A DNA stretch of 64,000 nt from Solenopsis invicta (lineage: Eukaryota; Arthropoda; Insecta; Hymenoptera; Formicidae), in assembly GCF_016802725.1 (NCBI RefSeq), contig NC_052675.1, positions 10,394,638 through 10,458,637 on the forward strand. The letters run 5' to 3'. Of the stretch, positions 27,623-38,945 are shown in pieces. Both the position numbers and the translations under genes were made by a program. A model generated the notes under the pieces. The model made no database searches. It was given only the letters and a program-made list of their open reading frames with translations, and had not been told where the DNA came from. How positions within the stretch are numbered: the first letter of the stretch is position 1; the number at the start of each line of letters is the position of its first letter.

Positions 27623-28913
27623 CGCCCGCTCGTCCGTCCATTCGCCGGTCTCTCGGCCCTGAAAATTTGCTCATCCTTCGGCGTTGTATCTAGTAAACGG
27701 AGTAGTGGCAGAGTGGCAGTCGTCGAAAAGTAGTGCCCAGCAGACGACGCCCGAAATGCGCTGGTGTATCCCTACGCCACGCACAGTGTGCGTGGCCCTA
27801 CCACGCACGCATGTAGCCGTGCGCGCGCGCGAGAGTACGGCGCGGCGTGCGCATCCTGCGTCCGTCCGTCCGTCCATTTATTCCTCGATTCAGCGAGAAA
27901 CACGCCTCGCGCCTCGCCAAATGCGAAGACCGCATGTCTCCTCCTCCCTGTCGATCGTCAGACGCAGCCGGTGTATTGCATCGCGGAGCGCATCGCTCTC
28001 GGGAAATCGACATGCGTTTCTCACACGATCGTTATTACATATCGCCCGCAAATGAGACTCGGGGGGGCCGAACGAATCGAAGTCGTTCCCATTGCGGTCT
28101 GGCAACGTTGTGTGGACGCGTCGCGTCGCACGCTATGCGCGCCGTATCCACGATAGCGTAACGCGATTTTCGTCGTGCGACGAATTATCGCAGGCTTTTG
28201 TTGGAGCGATCTTCCAACGCGGACACCGACGCGATCGCGAATAAAGCGCGATGCAGCGCCCGAAACAGAGCGCTCGCCAGAAACAACGCGTTACACATCT
28301 GCGGCACACGCGTTTTCACAGCGTACGCATTTCTATGTCGTTTCCGTAATTATAATAATTGATGCACGATGCACGATTATCGTCATTATGATCATTCGAC
28401 GCGGTAAATAACCGCGTCCGGGTGTTACAATCATCGCGCGTTTATCGCGCGACAATGAACGTCGCGATCTGCGGTGAGCCGTGCGGTTGAATTCGCGAAA
28501 CAATTGGACTGGGTAATGAGAATCATGCGCGAGTGCAATGAGAGGATGTGCTGATTGGGATGAATGGCTTATATTGTCGGGAGGGCAAAAAGTGCCCGAA
28601 GCTTTTCTGTCGAGGTCTCCGGGCGCGACGCACGATACACGCAGAAACGCCTCCCTTTCTGAAACGCTTTTTAACATGATTGCACGTATTATTTCACAGA
28701 CGTTAATCGCGACAGTTGTCGCCTTCGAAAAGTTCCTGACCGTAAAATAGTAATCTCACACCGAAGCGCTTCCACGTGATCTTTTTCACATGTCGATTTT
28801 TTTAACTTTTATTCAAAATGCTCAAGATGTGATTTTTCTCATAAAGACATAACTGTATAATATTAATCAGAGCGTTTGTATACAATTAATTTTCAAGATC
28901 AAAAATAAAGGTC

Positions 28914-29063
28914 ACTACTCTCTAAATTTTTTGGAGTGGAATTTCATCTAAAAGAGTGGAATTCCACTCTAAAAGTGTGAAAATCCTGCCACTCTTTATC
29001 AAGACTTGGTAGGATTTTCATACTTTTAGAGTGGGATTCCACTCCAAAGATTTTAGAAAGTAT
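28914..29063. mobile_element. Palindromic MITE-like element
   Basis: A long imperfect palindrome: TTTGGAGTGGAAT and ACTCTAAAAGTGTGAAAATCC in the left arm mirror GGATTTTCATACTTTTAGAG and ATTCCACTCCAAA in the right arm, around CTCTTTATCAAGACT. There is no ORF. The outer ends are approximate. Confidence 0.7.
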
Positions 29064-29171
29064 GTTATATTTTTTTTGAAAAAAAATCGAGCAAATTTTA
29101 TTTAAAATTTTTTAAGGGAAATTTAATATATCCGAAATATTTTATTCTGCCATAAAGAGAGACACTGGGTA

Positions 29172-29369
29172 TACACTAAAAAAAAACTTTTATATTCAGG
29201 TAAATATATTTATATTAACGTCACATTTTCTTAACTAAAAAAAAAATATTTTCTAAGAGTTAAAAAATTATTTTATACTGATACAGTTGATATTTATTTA
29301 AATGAAGGAAATGATGTTAAGATAAATATATATTTTCATACCGGAACGTCAAAAACTTTTTTCAGTGTA
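29172..29369. mobile_element. MITE-like element, TACACTAAAAAAAAAC ends
   Basis: TACACTAAAAAAAAACTTTT at the left is mirrored by AAAAACTTTTTTCAGTGTA at the right. Inside, AAATATATTTATATTAACGT mirrors ATGATGTTAAGATAAATATA. It is about 198 bp, non-coding, and similar in end style to the 26.8-kb element. Confidence 0.6.
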
Positions 29370-29795
29370 AGCAATTGAATAATTATTTTAATATAAAAAA
29401 TAATTTTTTAGTATCTTGAATCAGAATCTAAAAAATAAGAAAATCGACACATGACGTTCGTAGCTTAGATTAGCTTAGATGCCAGTACGTCATTAGAAAC
29501 CTCGAAAGACTCATCTCGATTTTTTCTTCTAGTTTGATATCATTTGTCTGAATTTCGCGTTATTTATATCGATTGTTTTTTGAGTAAGTTTCGGCGTAGC
29601 TGTTGAAATTCATAGAGTCCGCGTTTGGAACTTTTGTACGGTCGAGTTTGGAGCTCGTATCGGGCGCGCGCGGTGCACGATTAAGTTGGTCAGTATTTGT
29701 GGCGAGTGATGGACACGCAATTAATGGACGCGATAACCAAGGCGAAGTCTAACTTCGACGGGGGCGGTCGCGCCGTTCCGCGCGTTCGAGCTATC

Positions 29796-29874
29796 GCGCG
29801 CGCGGGCCTTTTATTTCGACCTTAACAATAACACGCCGCGCGCGATTGCCGGCGCGATAAGGCCCGCGCGCGCG
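29796..29874. repeat. CpG-rich inverted repeat
   Basis: GCGCGCGCGGGCCTT at 29,796 is the exact inverse of AAGGCCCGCGCGCGC at 29,859, with a 48-bp spacer. Such alternating CG runs can form cruciform or Z-DNA; no function is evident. Confidence 0.7.
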
Positions 29875-30020
29875 AGCGCGTCGAGTAGCCGCGCGCGTTA
29901 TCGGCACGCTGCCTTTTTTATCCTGCATCGATATACACGTGGAGACGCGACCCTTGAACCGAGATGCACTTCCCTTCCGCGAATGTCGAACGATAGTGAT
30001 CTCCAAACAGGGAAATTAGA

Positions 30021-30069
30021 CATTAATTGTCCAAACGCCCGCGCGAATCTCGAGTTTGGACAATTAATG
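30021..30069. repeat. Perfect 16-bp inverted repeat with 17-nt loop
   Basis: CATTAATTGTCCAAAC (30,021-30,036) is exactly inverted as GTTTGGACAATTAATG (30,054-30,069). It sits alone in CpG-rich DNA with no surrounding element that I can recognise. Confidence 0.8.
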
Positions 30070-30739
30070 CCTTATCGCGAACCGAGGGACACGTGGTTCG
30101 AATCGCGCATAGGAGAAAATATCGAAACGGGAAATGCGCAATGCGGTTCTCACGCGAATCGTCGGCGTCGCGTGCCCGACGGCGGGTCACGTCATTCTCG
30201 CTGATGCTCCAGATTCGAGAATCGCATTGCATCCGGTCCGATTTATCTAGAATCGTGCCGGATATGCGGTGGAGATCCCGCCGGTATCCTATTGACGAAC
30301 TCCGACGAGATTTGATCTTCTTTTTGCACCTGTACGCTCCCCTTATTCCTTCTCTAATCTTTTTCTAATCGTATGCACTTTTTAGAACGCGAACAGATGG
30401 AAGGAGCGGGCGGTCCGACCTGTTGGACCGCTGCACTCTTTTTCCAGGAAGTAGCTCCACCTCTAACGCAAACGGTGGAGTCAAAACAGCAGGAACTCGG
30501 TTAGCGTTTCGGCTCGGTAACTTCGAACCCTTCCTTTCGCCGGCACCTTCGCGTGCCCTTCGCAACGTAACGAACGCGTGCCGAGTAACGGCATGCAAAT
30601 TGCACGCATGCTGATGCACCAACAGAATAAATATTATACAGAGCAAATTCAAATAATATCAAATCTCGGAAATATTAGATTCTCTATAAATTGTGTCCGT
30701 TGCAAATTTTGTCGACAGGATATCGACTGGAATATGTAA

Positions 30740-31300
30740 TATTATATAATCAGGCACAGTTAAAACTGACAATTGGATAATTAAAACGTTGAGATAACTA
30801 GTTACAAAGTTCAAAGTTAAATAATAAAGTTAACAAACTTAACTTGGTTCATTTTAAGTTATTTAATTTCTAAGTTTAGCTAGTTATTTTTGAAATACAA
30901 AGTTTAATTTATTAACTATTTTAAGTTAAACATTTATTTATGTAAAAGAAAAAAGTTATAAAAAAACTGCATTCCACAAGAAAAACAGAAATATTTCTTT
31001 GTATCTTATGTCAATTTAATTTTCAAATAAAATATTAAATTTATTTGATGATAATATTATAATTATTTTAAATAATCTAACTTTAAATAATCTAAATTTA
31101 CAAATTTTTAATTTAATATAAATAACACTTTTTAAAATTAAGTTTAAATTTAAGTTAATTTAATATTAACGTAACTTTTAACTAGTTAGTTTTTTGTTTA
31201 TTTAACTTTCAACGTAAATAAATAAAATTTGTAAGGCTTTATTTTTAACTTAATTTAGTTAAAAAAGTATGTTAACTTACCCAACCCTATAATTAATAAA
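30740..31300. repeat. AT-rich region with inverted TAACTAGTTA motifs
   Basis: GATAACTAGTTACAAAGTT near 30,790 is mirrored by AACTTTTAACTAGTTAG near 31,180, with many AAGTTAA/TTAACTT words between. It resembles the interior of the 26.8-kb element and may be a larger decayed relative. Confidence 0.35.
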
Positions 31301-32750
31301 TAAAACCGTTATTGATATGTAACATAGAATAAATAAAATTGACACTTTCAATTTTAAGCCTAATAATTTTTCATTTCGTTTACATTATCATTTTTAAGCG
31401 TTTTCAATCACGCGCCTTGATTACTATCCGATCTTAAAATGCAATTACTTTGCCAAGGCTGAAAGTGATCTCATTAAATTAATAATTAGTTTAATATTAT
31501 TGATTCTAAGCACCTTGCAAAAGAATTCCTTCCCAATTAGAAATAATAATGAAATCGACGTCGAAATCATCAAATCGACATTGAATTAACGTCGATTATC
31601 ATTTCTGTCTGGGTTGCAAGAAACGAAATCTAGAATATGATGACAAATTGATTATAGAATTTAAACAGAAGCCATTTAAAAAATAGAGTGTATTATTTAA
31701 ACGGATTTTATTCACTTTCTATTTGTCATATTATGTCGGCAGATTCTGTTGGTGAAACGCGAATGTGATACGCCTCTTTTTACCGGAATAATATTTTACT
31801 GGAAAACCGCTAGCTAACATGTTACTTGCTATATGTACTTGGCGATCAATAGTCTTATTATCTAAAGCACCAATCGGTAATTTATTTCCATTTCCAGCTG
31901 TTTCTATCCCCTACAAATTTTAAAGACTAATCTACAATGCGCTCTTTGTTTCCTGTTTTTCGTTTTCTGTTTCAGCTTATGTATTTTGTCTTTTCGTCTT
32001 TTCATGTAATGTTTTATCGAAATTAGTGAGATAAAAGTTAATGAATTCTGAAAGAGACAGGAAACATGTGTAAGGAAAAACATTATTAAAATGAACATAA
32101 CGTGGACAACATACATGTAATCTTCCAGATAGATATAAATCTTGAAATGTACTAACAGAAAATAAAGAGCATATTATAGATTAAGTTTAACAAAGTCCTG
32201 CTATAAAAAAACTATTATAAAAGAAATGCAACAGTGTCTGCACTTCGATCGATTCGATCGGAAGGAACACGGTGCCGGTGCCTTCCTTTTTCTAGCGCCA
32301 AACATTGCTGATAATTAAATCGGTTTGACCTGTTTTCCAATCGTTGCCAGTATTATAATTGCGACCCCGATAGGATCTCGAGAGCAAGAGATAGACGCAA
32401 ATTTAGCGACATCGTGTCTTGCTATGCGCTTTGCCGACACGCTCCAGAAATCGGCCGCGCGCGCGCACGCGTTCCGATATCAGCTGATTTCTCCCCACCC
32501 CGCGATCACCGTCGCACTCCACGCTCTCCGTTGCTCTCCGCGAACTCGTCATGAGTGAAGTCAAGCACTTGCCGAGCCATCGTTCATTCAGATTCAGACG
32601 CTTCTGCTAGATAATAGTATCGCGCGCGCGTTACAGCATACGCGTGTTTTTCCGCATTTGCCAACGACAAAGGGGGCCCGGTCGCGACGGCAGAGCGGCA
32701 AGGAGGAGCCCCATCACCGTTGTCACCGTCGTCGTTGTCGTCTCGCACCC

Positions 32751-35129
32751 ATGGCAGACCACGAGGTCGTCCAGGCGAAGAGGTAAGCGAATGTGGATCG
32801 AGAAAGTTCCGTTACAATTCGTCGATTGCGTCGCGATTTTGAACGCGTTGTGATTGCATCGCGACGTTACGTCACTTGGCGGAAAGAGGACAACGGATCG
32901 TCGTCGCGCGAAGAGACAATTGAGTTGAACGCCAATAAAACGTGTGCAGGTTACACTCGAATCGTTTTAACGTTTGGTTTTTAACGATGCGCGGACAGGT
33001 TTCGAAATGTTGCTCGGCGCTTGAAGGCCAACTCGCCGCTAATAGACATTTTGCGTTTCACGTGGCGATTACGCGAAACGTAATAATTGGGATGTGATAT
33101 AATCGCTATTAATACATTATTCGCGCCGTCTATACCTGTCTCGAGATAAAAACATGACTTGACACAAATCGTTTTCTAAAGTTGACTCATCTCAATTTTA
33201 CTGACGTGCGCTTGAATAATTTGAGACAAGCATCTTCAAATACTGAGAGATAAATAATTAACCTTATCGTTTCAGCAGCTGGATTTGGGGGTGGTTTAGT
33301 TGGTCTGGATCATCTTCGACTATGTTGCGCGCTGCGGAGAAGAAGATTCTATCGTGTAAGTGAAACAAATAATCAGATGAGTATCAATAATCAGACTTAA
33401 ATTCGATCAAAACTCACGCATTTGTATGTTGACGTTGCAGGCTTGAAGACTGCGTATCGAGGATGGTACGTCGATATTGGGCCGGTTGTGGGGCCGGCAG
33501 ACAAGATATGGACCATTTCGCTGAATGAAGAGTCGCCGAAGGTGCCGATCGTTTTATTACACGGCTTGGGAGCTGGAGTAGCATTATGGTGTTTAAATTT
33601 GGATGCACTGGCATCCCAGAGACCAGTGTACGCCATAGACCTGTTAGGTGAGAAATAAACGTTAACATTTACCTAAACACTTGACTTGATCTATGATTTT
33701 TTTGTACCATTAATAACATAATGCATAAACGTAATTTAGTGAATAAGTTCTTCCTGATTTTACATTATCATACTCCACTTGACTAATACATGACTCATCT
33801 GCATGACTAGTCGAATTGACTGATCTTCATAGACGAGTATAAACATGTTATATTTAATATATGGATACTTAATATATAGGTACCTGAGTGATTGATGATA
33901 TCCATCAGTTTTTCATAACAAGATACAAAATATTTTAATATAATTAATGATTTCCATAAAACTGTAATAAAACTACTGTATGTATCTGTAATATATAATA
34001 GCATATGATATTTTTGATTTCTAGGATTTGGCAGAAGCAGCAGACCCGTTTTTAGCAACGAAGCGCAGAAAGCTGAGGAGCAATTAGTGCGATCTGTTGA
34101 GGAATGGAGAAAAGAAATGCAACTGGAAAATTTTGTACTGCTGGGCCATTCGATGGGTGGTTTTCTCGCGGCATCTTACGCCATGCAATATCCTGAAAGA
34201 GTGAAACATCTGATACTGGCCGATCCATGGGGTTTTCCCGAGAGGCCGTCCGAAGTCACTACAAAGCCGAATATACCGTTCTGGGTTAAAGCCATAGCGT
34301 TTGCGGTGCAGCCTTTGAATCCTCTATGGGCAGTAAGAGTTGCTGGACCATTCGGTTAGCGTTATTATGAGTATAGAAATACGCAAAGATAAGCATTGTG
34401 CTCCTCACATTATTAAGAAAAATGTCCACTTGTAGGGCAATGGCTCATTGAAAAGACAAGACCTGATATTGTGAAGAAATTTTCTTCTGTGCTGAAGGAC
34501 GACACTGGTGTAATTTCACAATATATACATCAATGCAACGCACAGACACCATCGTAAGTTGTAAACCAAACATTTTGATGTAATTTATAAATATTAACTA
34601 CTATAATTGTACTCGATTCGCAGAGGCGAGAGCGCGTTTCATGCAATGATGCAAGGTTTCGGATGGGCAAAAAATCCAATTGTCAGACGAATGGATAAGC
34701 TAAACAATGATATACCTGTAACGTTGCTTTACGGCAGTAGATCATGGGTTGATAATTCAGCTGGTGAAACGATTAAACAGCATCGATCTTCATCATATGT
34801 TAATGTTCAGGTAGGAAAATTGATTCATGAGATTCTACATAAAACGACTTAATTTGTAACCATCTATACAATATCATTTATTATAGGTAATTACCGGAGC
34901 CGGTCATCATGTTTACGCAGATAAAAGTGAAACCTTCAACAAGTACGTGTTGGAAGCATGCGACTTAAGTGACTCGATACCTCATTTAACATCGTCAAAT
35001 ATACCTAATCGTCCTAAACCTATTAATGATCAAGAAATAGATGTAAATTTATCCAATGGAGCAATGGAAGAACGAAGATCAAAGGAAAAAGACCTGAATA
35101 CGTCAAACTCAGAATCAACAAACCTATAA
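32751..35129 (+). CDS. ABHD4: Alpha/beta-hydrolase, ABHD4/ABHD5 family, seven exons
   Basis: Exons are 32751-32782, 33276-33355, 33441-33647, 34025-34354, 34436-34553, 34624-34810 and 34887-35129, giving 398 aa with all splice phases consistent. The start is the first in-frame ATG in a good context (CACCCATGG) with a clean AG|GTAAGC donor. Visible features: a Trp-rich amphipathic stretch (residues 12-23, SSWIWGWFSWSG) typical of membrane or lipid-droplet anchoring, the HGLGAG oxyanion region, the nucleophile elbow GHSMGG with Ser149, DPWGFPERP, Asp299 (WVDNS) and HHVYAD (His326; also an HX4D motif, residues 325-330). Vertebrate ABHD5 has Asn at the nucleophile position; here Ser is kept, so hydrolase activity like ABHD4 (N-acyl phospholipid turnover) is expected. 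Drosophila has one counterpart, pummelig, with a role in lipid storage. The last ~60 residues are polar and family-unspecific. Confidence 0.95.
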
Positions 35130-35832
35130 TTCAAATCTAGTGTAAAACATTCTTATGAAAAGGGACATTCCTAATTTCTAGCTGCTGGTACAAAGAAAGA
35201 TATAGTAAGCATATATTGTGATGTCGCGAGGTACATACGAACAAATGTTTGTATTGTGACACGTGAGCTTTATGTAATTTATAAATGTAATAACGTAGAG
35301 GAGCGTAAATGAACGGACATTGGTCATATGTTATCTGATTGACTGTAGATATTAAGACGTCGCAAAATCATTAATATAATACTCTTTTTGGAATTATGAC
35401 AATGTATTACTGCAAATGCACGAAAACGTTTAGAGGAGTGATGTGATCTTGCCACAAGATTTATATCATTTTTAATTGTTGATTAGTTGCAATCAGTCAA
35501 AAGTCTATTATATGGCGTAAAATTTATAATAAATCAAAAAGGGATCAAGTGGGTGTATGTAAGAAATATAACTAAATAATAGAAGTTTGTACATTATGTA
35601 CAGTCTTAGCTTTACTAACACAGGCCATAGTAGCGTCTAGCGAGGAGGAATAAACATTCTTGTTATTGTTATTAATTGTATTGTCTCTCATCTTGTCGCA
35701 AGATTTTATGTATATTGTACAATACAATTTATTACTAATAAATTATTTATTGTACACACATGTACAGAAAGTTGAGCTTTAGTATTATATTTATATTAAA
35801 TAAAAATTGTTTTGAGACAAGTCGTTTTAAAA
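35130..35832. other. Shared 3' flanks of the convergent ABHD4/5 and RBFA genes
   Basis: The 703 bp between the two convergent stop codons must hold both 3' UTRs. Plus-strand AATAAA hexamers lie at 35,528, 35,649 and 35,737; minus-strand ones (TTTATT on the plus strand) lie at 35,746 and 35,728. The two transcripts therefore nearly meet and may overlap. Confidence 0.65.
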
Positions 35833-37090
35833 TCATTTTTGCGTCTCGTCTTTGAAATTGTCGATATATTCATTATCGATGCTTTCATTATCAATATCAT
35901 CTTCAATGTATTCACTATCAATATCGTTATCATCGTCGTAATCAGATTCTTCATTATCTATATCTTCTTCAAAATTACTTAACAATTTCTCTTTATCCGC
36001 TTTGGAACTACATTTTCGTCGTTCTTCCTTTCGTCTTTTGTTTAAAAAATCAGAGAAGATCTTTCGTTGCTCTTCCTGGGTTAGAAACTCCACAACTTTT
36101 TTTGGATCTTGGGAGCTTTTGTCTGTATCAGTATTCTCAAATAACATTCGTCTTTGAACAGCTTTCTTTGTCTTGGACACTGCACTGGAAATCTGCAATA
36201 ATTAAACAGTATTAACATATAAATTTCGTGCATTTATTATAAGATAAAAACACAAAATGAATTACCCGAGACATGATTTTGTGATGATCCAGTCCTAATA
36301 CATCATGTCTCATTACTGGCAATTGTATATAAAATCGATCTATCTCAGACTCCAGTTTTGTAGTTGGTTCTTGTAAATTGTGATCAACACTATCAAGTTC
36401 AGAAATATCCAATAGCATTTGTTTGGACAAGATTTCATTAGCCTCCTCAAAATTAATCATTCCTAATCTCTTATCGACTTCATTTGCTATATAATATTGT
36501 TTATTTTGAACAAACTGGATAGGCGGCACTATACCTATAACACGAAGCTGAGATAGCTTGTGACGAATAATTCTGGCACATTTCTGCAATGCCTCTTGGT
36601 CGACAGACAAGGCATCGTCGTTACTGGATATATAAAACACATTAACATATTCAAAATCTGGAGTTATCTTGACATGAGTAATCTCTATGCTTCCTTTAAT
36701 AATGTCAGACACTTCTCCCATCGACATCATGTCTGTTATATGCTCCATGAACAGTTTATCTCGAATCATCATTCTACGCTTTGTATGCATAGAAAGCGAT
36801 GTATGGGTCGGATTGATGTTGACGGTACTGCGTAAGTCTGTGCTCGTGTCGTACCACTTTCTGTAGAAATACGAGAAGCATTTAACGGAGTTTCGAGAGT
36901 ATGCATTTGTTTGTTTTTTTTTTTTTTTTTTTTATATCAAGCAGAGTCAGTCTTACCTTTTTGATTTACGACTGCCGTACATTATTTTTTTCATGAATTT
37001 ACTTTCTCTATTAATATTCGGGCACATGCTGGACGAACTAATACATCTAGATATTTGAAGGCACATGATAAAAGGACGTACATTTTGCAT
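35833..37090 (-). CDS. RBFA: Mitochondrial ribosome-binding factor A, three exons
   Basis: Exons on the minus strand are 37090-36957, 36860-36266 and 36192-35833; they give 362 aa, with GT/AG sites and phase kept. Residues 1-45 are Arg/Ser/Cys-containing with hardly any acid, as in a mitochondrial presequence, and lead into MYGSRKSKRKWYD. The RbfA KH-fold domain is about residues 66-186: MHTKRRMMIRDKLF, ITHVKITPDFEYVNVFY, and the C-terminal helix/strand with IIRHKLSQLR and PPIQFVQ. Bacterial RbfA binds 16S rRNA in late small-subunit assembly; human RBFA binds mitochondrial 12S rRNA around its adenine dimethylation. The C-terminus is a Lys-rich stretch followed by a very acidic Asp/Glu/Asn tail, common in metazoan RBFA. 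The start is the first ATG of the open frame, followed by the presequence. Confidence 0.93.
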
Positions 37091-37690
37091 TTTTACCGAT
37101 ACTAATATTGTGTAAGGCGGGGAAACTAGAATTGTCAGGAACCGCCAGGGAATATGTAGGAAGCCAAATGAAAGGGCGAAAGGATGACACTTGCAGGTCT
37201 CCAGAAATATACGTTACATATTAGGCCTGTTCGTGTTGCTGCTCTTTTTGAATTAATTTCTTTGTCGTCTCTTTCTTTCTTACGATCGAATATATATTTA
37301 TCTCATCTCAAGTGCAAAAATTTTTGGGGATTTCAAGCAACTCGAACAAACCTATTAATGACCAGATGTACAAAAATGTCCGTCAACGACGGTTGCCGCA
37401 CAAGAAGTGCCGTTCTTCTCGCTTCTCCTGCCATGCGGCTTCTTTAAGCCACCAGATGGCAGGTTCGCTATCTCAAGCGACCAATCACAAGCCGTCCTAG
37501 AGATTACGAGGCCTGAGGGGCCAATGTGGTCTCACGCTTAGTTTCGCGGGTAACAGCAGCCAATCGGCTGCAACGGTACGCAAGTGAAGGTAGAGTCCCT
37601 AGAAGTAGAGAGTCTGGACATCTCGGGGTTCCACGTGATTGGAACCACGCTCATGCCCTAACCTAACGTAGGACTCCGCACGAATCTACA
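37091..37690. other. Upstream flank of RBFA, with one short repeat
   Basis: The first ~130 bp upstream of the RBFA start should contain its promoter and 5' UTR; no core promoter motif stands out. From 37,223 the DNA is repetitive (see the AGGCCTGTTCG element), and 37,354-37,690 is moderately GC-rich without a gene. Confidence 0.5.
37223..37353. mobile_element. AGGCCTGTTCG-type MITE, shortest copy
   Basis: It begins AGGCCTGTTCGTGTTGCT and ends AGCAACTCGAACAAACCT, inverted with two mismatches, and is flanked on both sides by ATT, a likely 3-bp target-site duplication. The interior contains TTCTTTGTCGTCTC and GCAAAAATTTTTGGGGATTT. Related copies lie at 39,839-40,026, 47,589-47,775 and, decayed, near 56,395. 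Confidence 0.75.
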
Positions 37691-38002
37691 GGGGCTGCGG
37701 TCCGATTCACGCTTACAGCGCTATCAGCGCGCTCACGGTTGGTCCGATTCACTTCCTGAGCGTTTTCAGCGAGCGAAGTGACGTAATGAATTTGTGACGT
37801 CACGCGCTCACGGTGACCATGGTTCCGAGATGGGTCGACGTGAGCGTTTGCGTCATTTGTGCGGGAAATAGTTTTTGAATCACAGTCGACTGCCATTACA
37901 ACCTGCATTGTCAATATTTATTTTGTGTTCCGATTCTTCACGCAACATAGAACTCAGTGCCTCTTTCTAAAAATTATATTGTTCCTTTAACTTTCTTTAA
38001 AA

Positions 38003-38397
38003 ATGAACGTACAAAAAATCAATCGTGTGCCTTTTTCAGTTTTTGTAGAGGATATTGGGAAAACATTTACGTTTCAATTAACAGAAGTAGAAGCTGCAAA
38101 AGCAACTACAGGTTAGAAAAACTAAAATTAAAATAAATAGTGACTTCATAAGAAAACATTGCACAATTGAATAATTTTAATGTTTTTGTTTTTCTTTTAA
38201 TAAAAAATTTAGATAGTGTTTTTATATTAGACTTAGTTAATAAAGAGTATGCAAGGCAGAAGAAAACACAAATTAGCAAGACCAATGAGAGACTTGACCT
38301 TTGTAATACATTTATGGAAAAAGATTTATCTCCTGTCCCGTGCTCATCTATCTCAGAGGTAAATGATTTTCTGGACATCACATCAATATTTTTATGA
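38003..38397 (+). CDS. Possible two-exon 97-aa hypothetical protein inside a TIR element
   Basis: Exon 1 runs 38003-38111 (MNVQKINRVPFSVFVEDIG...), with a GGTTAG-type donor (G|GTTAGA). Exon 2 runs 38213-38397 after a TTTAG acceptor and ends in TGA. The join keeps phase. I do not recognise the product: there are no zinc fingers, membrane segments or transposase motifs. Because both exons lie between the element's terminal repeats, this is either an element-encoded ORF or a captured host gene fragment. Coding status is unproven; chance ORFs of this size do occur in AT-rich DNA. Confidence 0.35.
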
Positions 38398-38399
38398 TC

Positions 38400-38620
38400 T
38401 TACATTCAACAGATCATAAATATTTATTATAAATATTACAATAAATGTTATAATAAATATTGTATTGTGTAAAATATTAAAATATAGATTAAACGTTTAT
38501 TATAAATATTTATGATCTGTTTAATCTAAGAGTACAAAAATATTTATAAAATATTTTAATAAATTTTTAAAATAAGTATTGTATATCATCTAGGTAACAA
38601 ATTTTATTATAAAAAATTAT
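38400..38620. repeat. AT-rich AAATATTTAT-type repeats
   Basis: AGATCATAAATATTTATTATAA near 38,412 (read in parts) is mirrored by TTATAAATATTTATGATCT near 38,500, with many AATATT words between. A similar block occurs at 57,150-57,650. It is a low-complexity or decayed palindromic element. Confidence 0.45.
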
Positions 38621-38780
38621 TAAATATACTTTTTACAATTCTCTTTATTATAAGATTTTATTAGTGTTTTAAAAAATAAAATAATTAAGTTTTACTTACG
38701 CTAGGTATCTTAGGTTATATCCCTATGAGTAGCGTTTACAAGTGGTGGTCCGAAACGTTTATTGTCGTCAAGCGCCTTAA

Positions 38781-38945
38781 GGGCCTCGCACATGAAATGC
38801 ATAACATAACTTAAGCACAACATAAGACTGATGGACCAATGACCATCCAACATAAAATCGCCATATTAATTTACATAAGATTCCTATTGGTTCAGAAGCT
38901 TTATGCTACGTTTATGCTCTGTTATGCATTTTATGTGCGAGGCCC
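38781..38945. mobile_element. MITE with GGGCCTCGCACAT ends, TTAA flanks
   Basis: GGGCCTCGCACATGAAATGC opens the element and GCATTTTATGTGCGAGGCCC closes it in inverse. TTAA stands directly at the left flank and one base away at the right. The interior ATGCATAACATAAC is also mirrored. About 165 bp, no ORF, nested inside the 1.34-kb TIR element. A diverged relative lies at 53,400-53,545, and a lone right end (ATGTGCGAGGCCCTGA) recurs at 40,053 and 47,934. Confidence 0.7.

Larger units (their letters stand above)
25250..32750. other. Intergenic region between divergent VAT1 and ABHD4/5 genes
   Basis: I see no protein-coding or RNA gene here. CpG-rich blocks (27.7-28.5, 29.6-30.6 and 32.4-32.75 kb) give overlapping ORFs on both strands without domain content. 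AT-rich blocks (26.4-27.3, 28.8-29.6 and 30.6-32.2 kb) carry the inverted-repeat elements listed separately. The last 300 bp before 32,751 are CpG-rich and likely contain the ABHD4/5 promoter and 5' UTR. Confidence 0.6.

Noticed and set aside
27597..28160. Cluster of Arg/Ser-rich ORFs of 95-130 codons
   Set aside because: CpG-rich, open on both strands at once, with no start context or domain; interpreted as non-coding.
30085..30110. GTGGTTCGAATCGC, resembling a tRNA T-arm
   Set aside because: No matching acceptor, D or anticodon stems could be folded around it.
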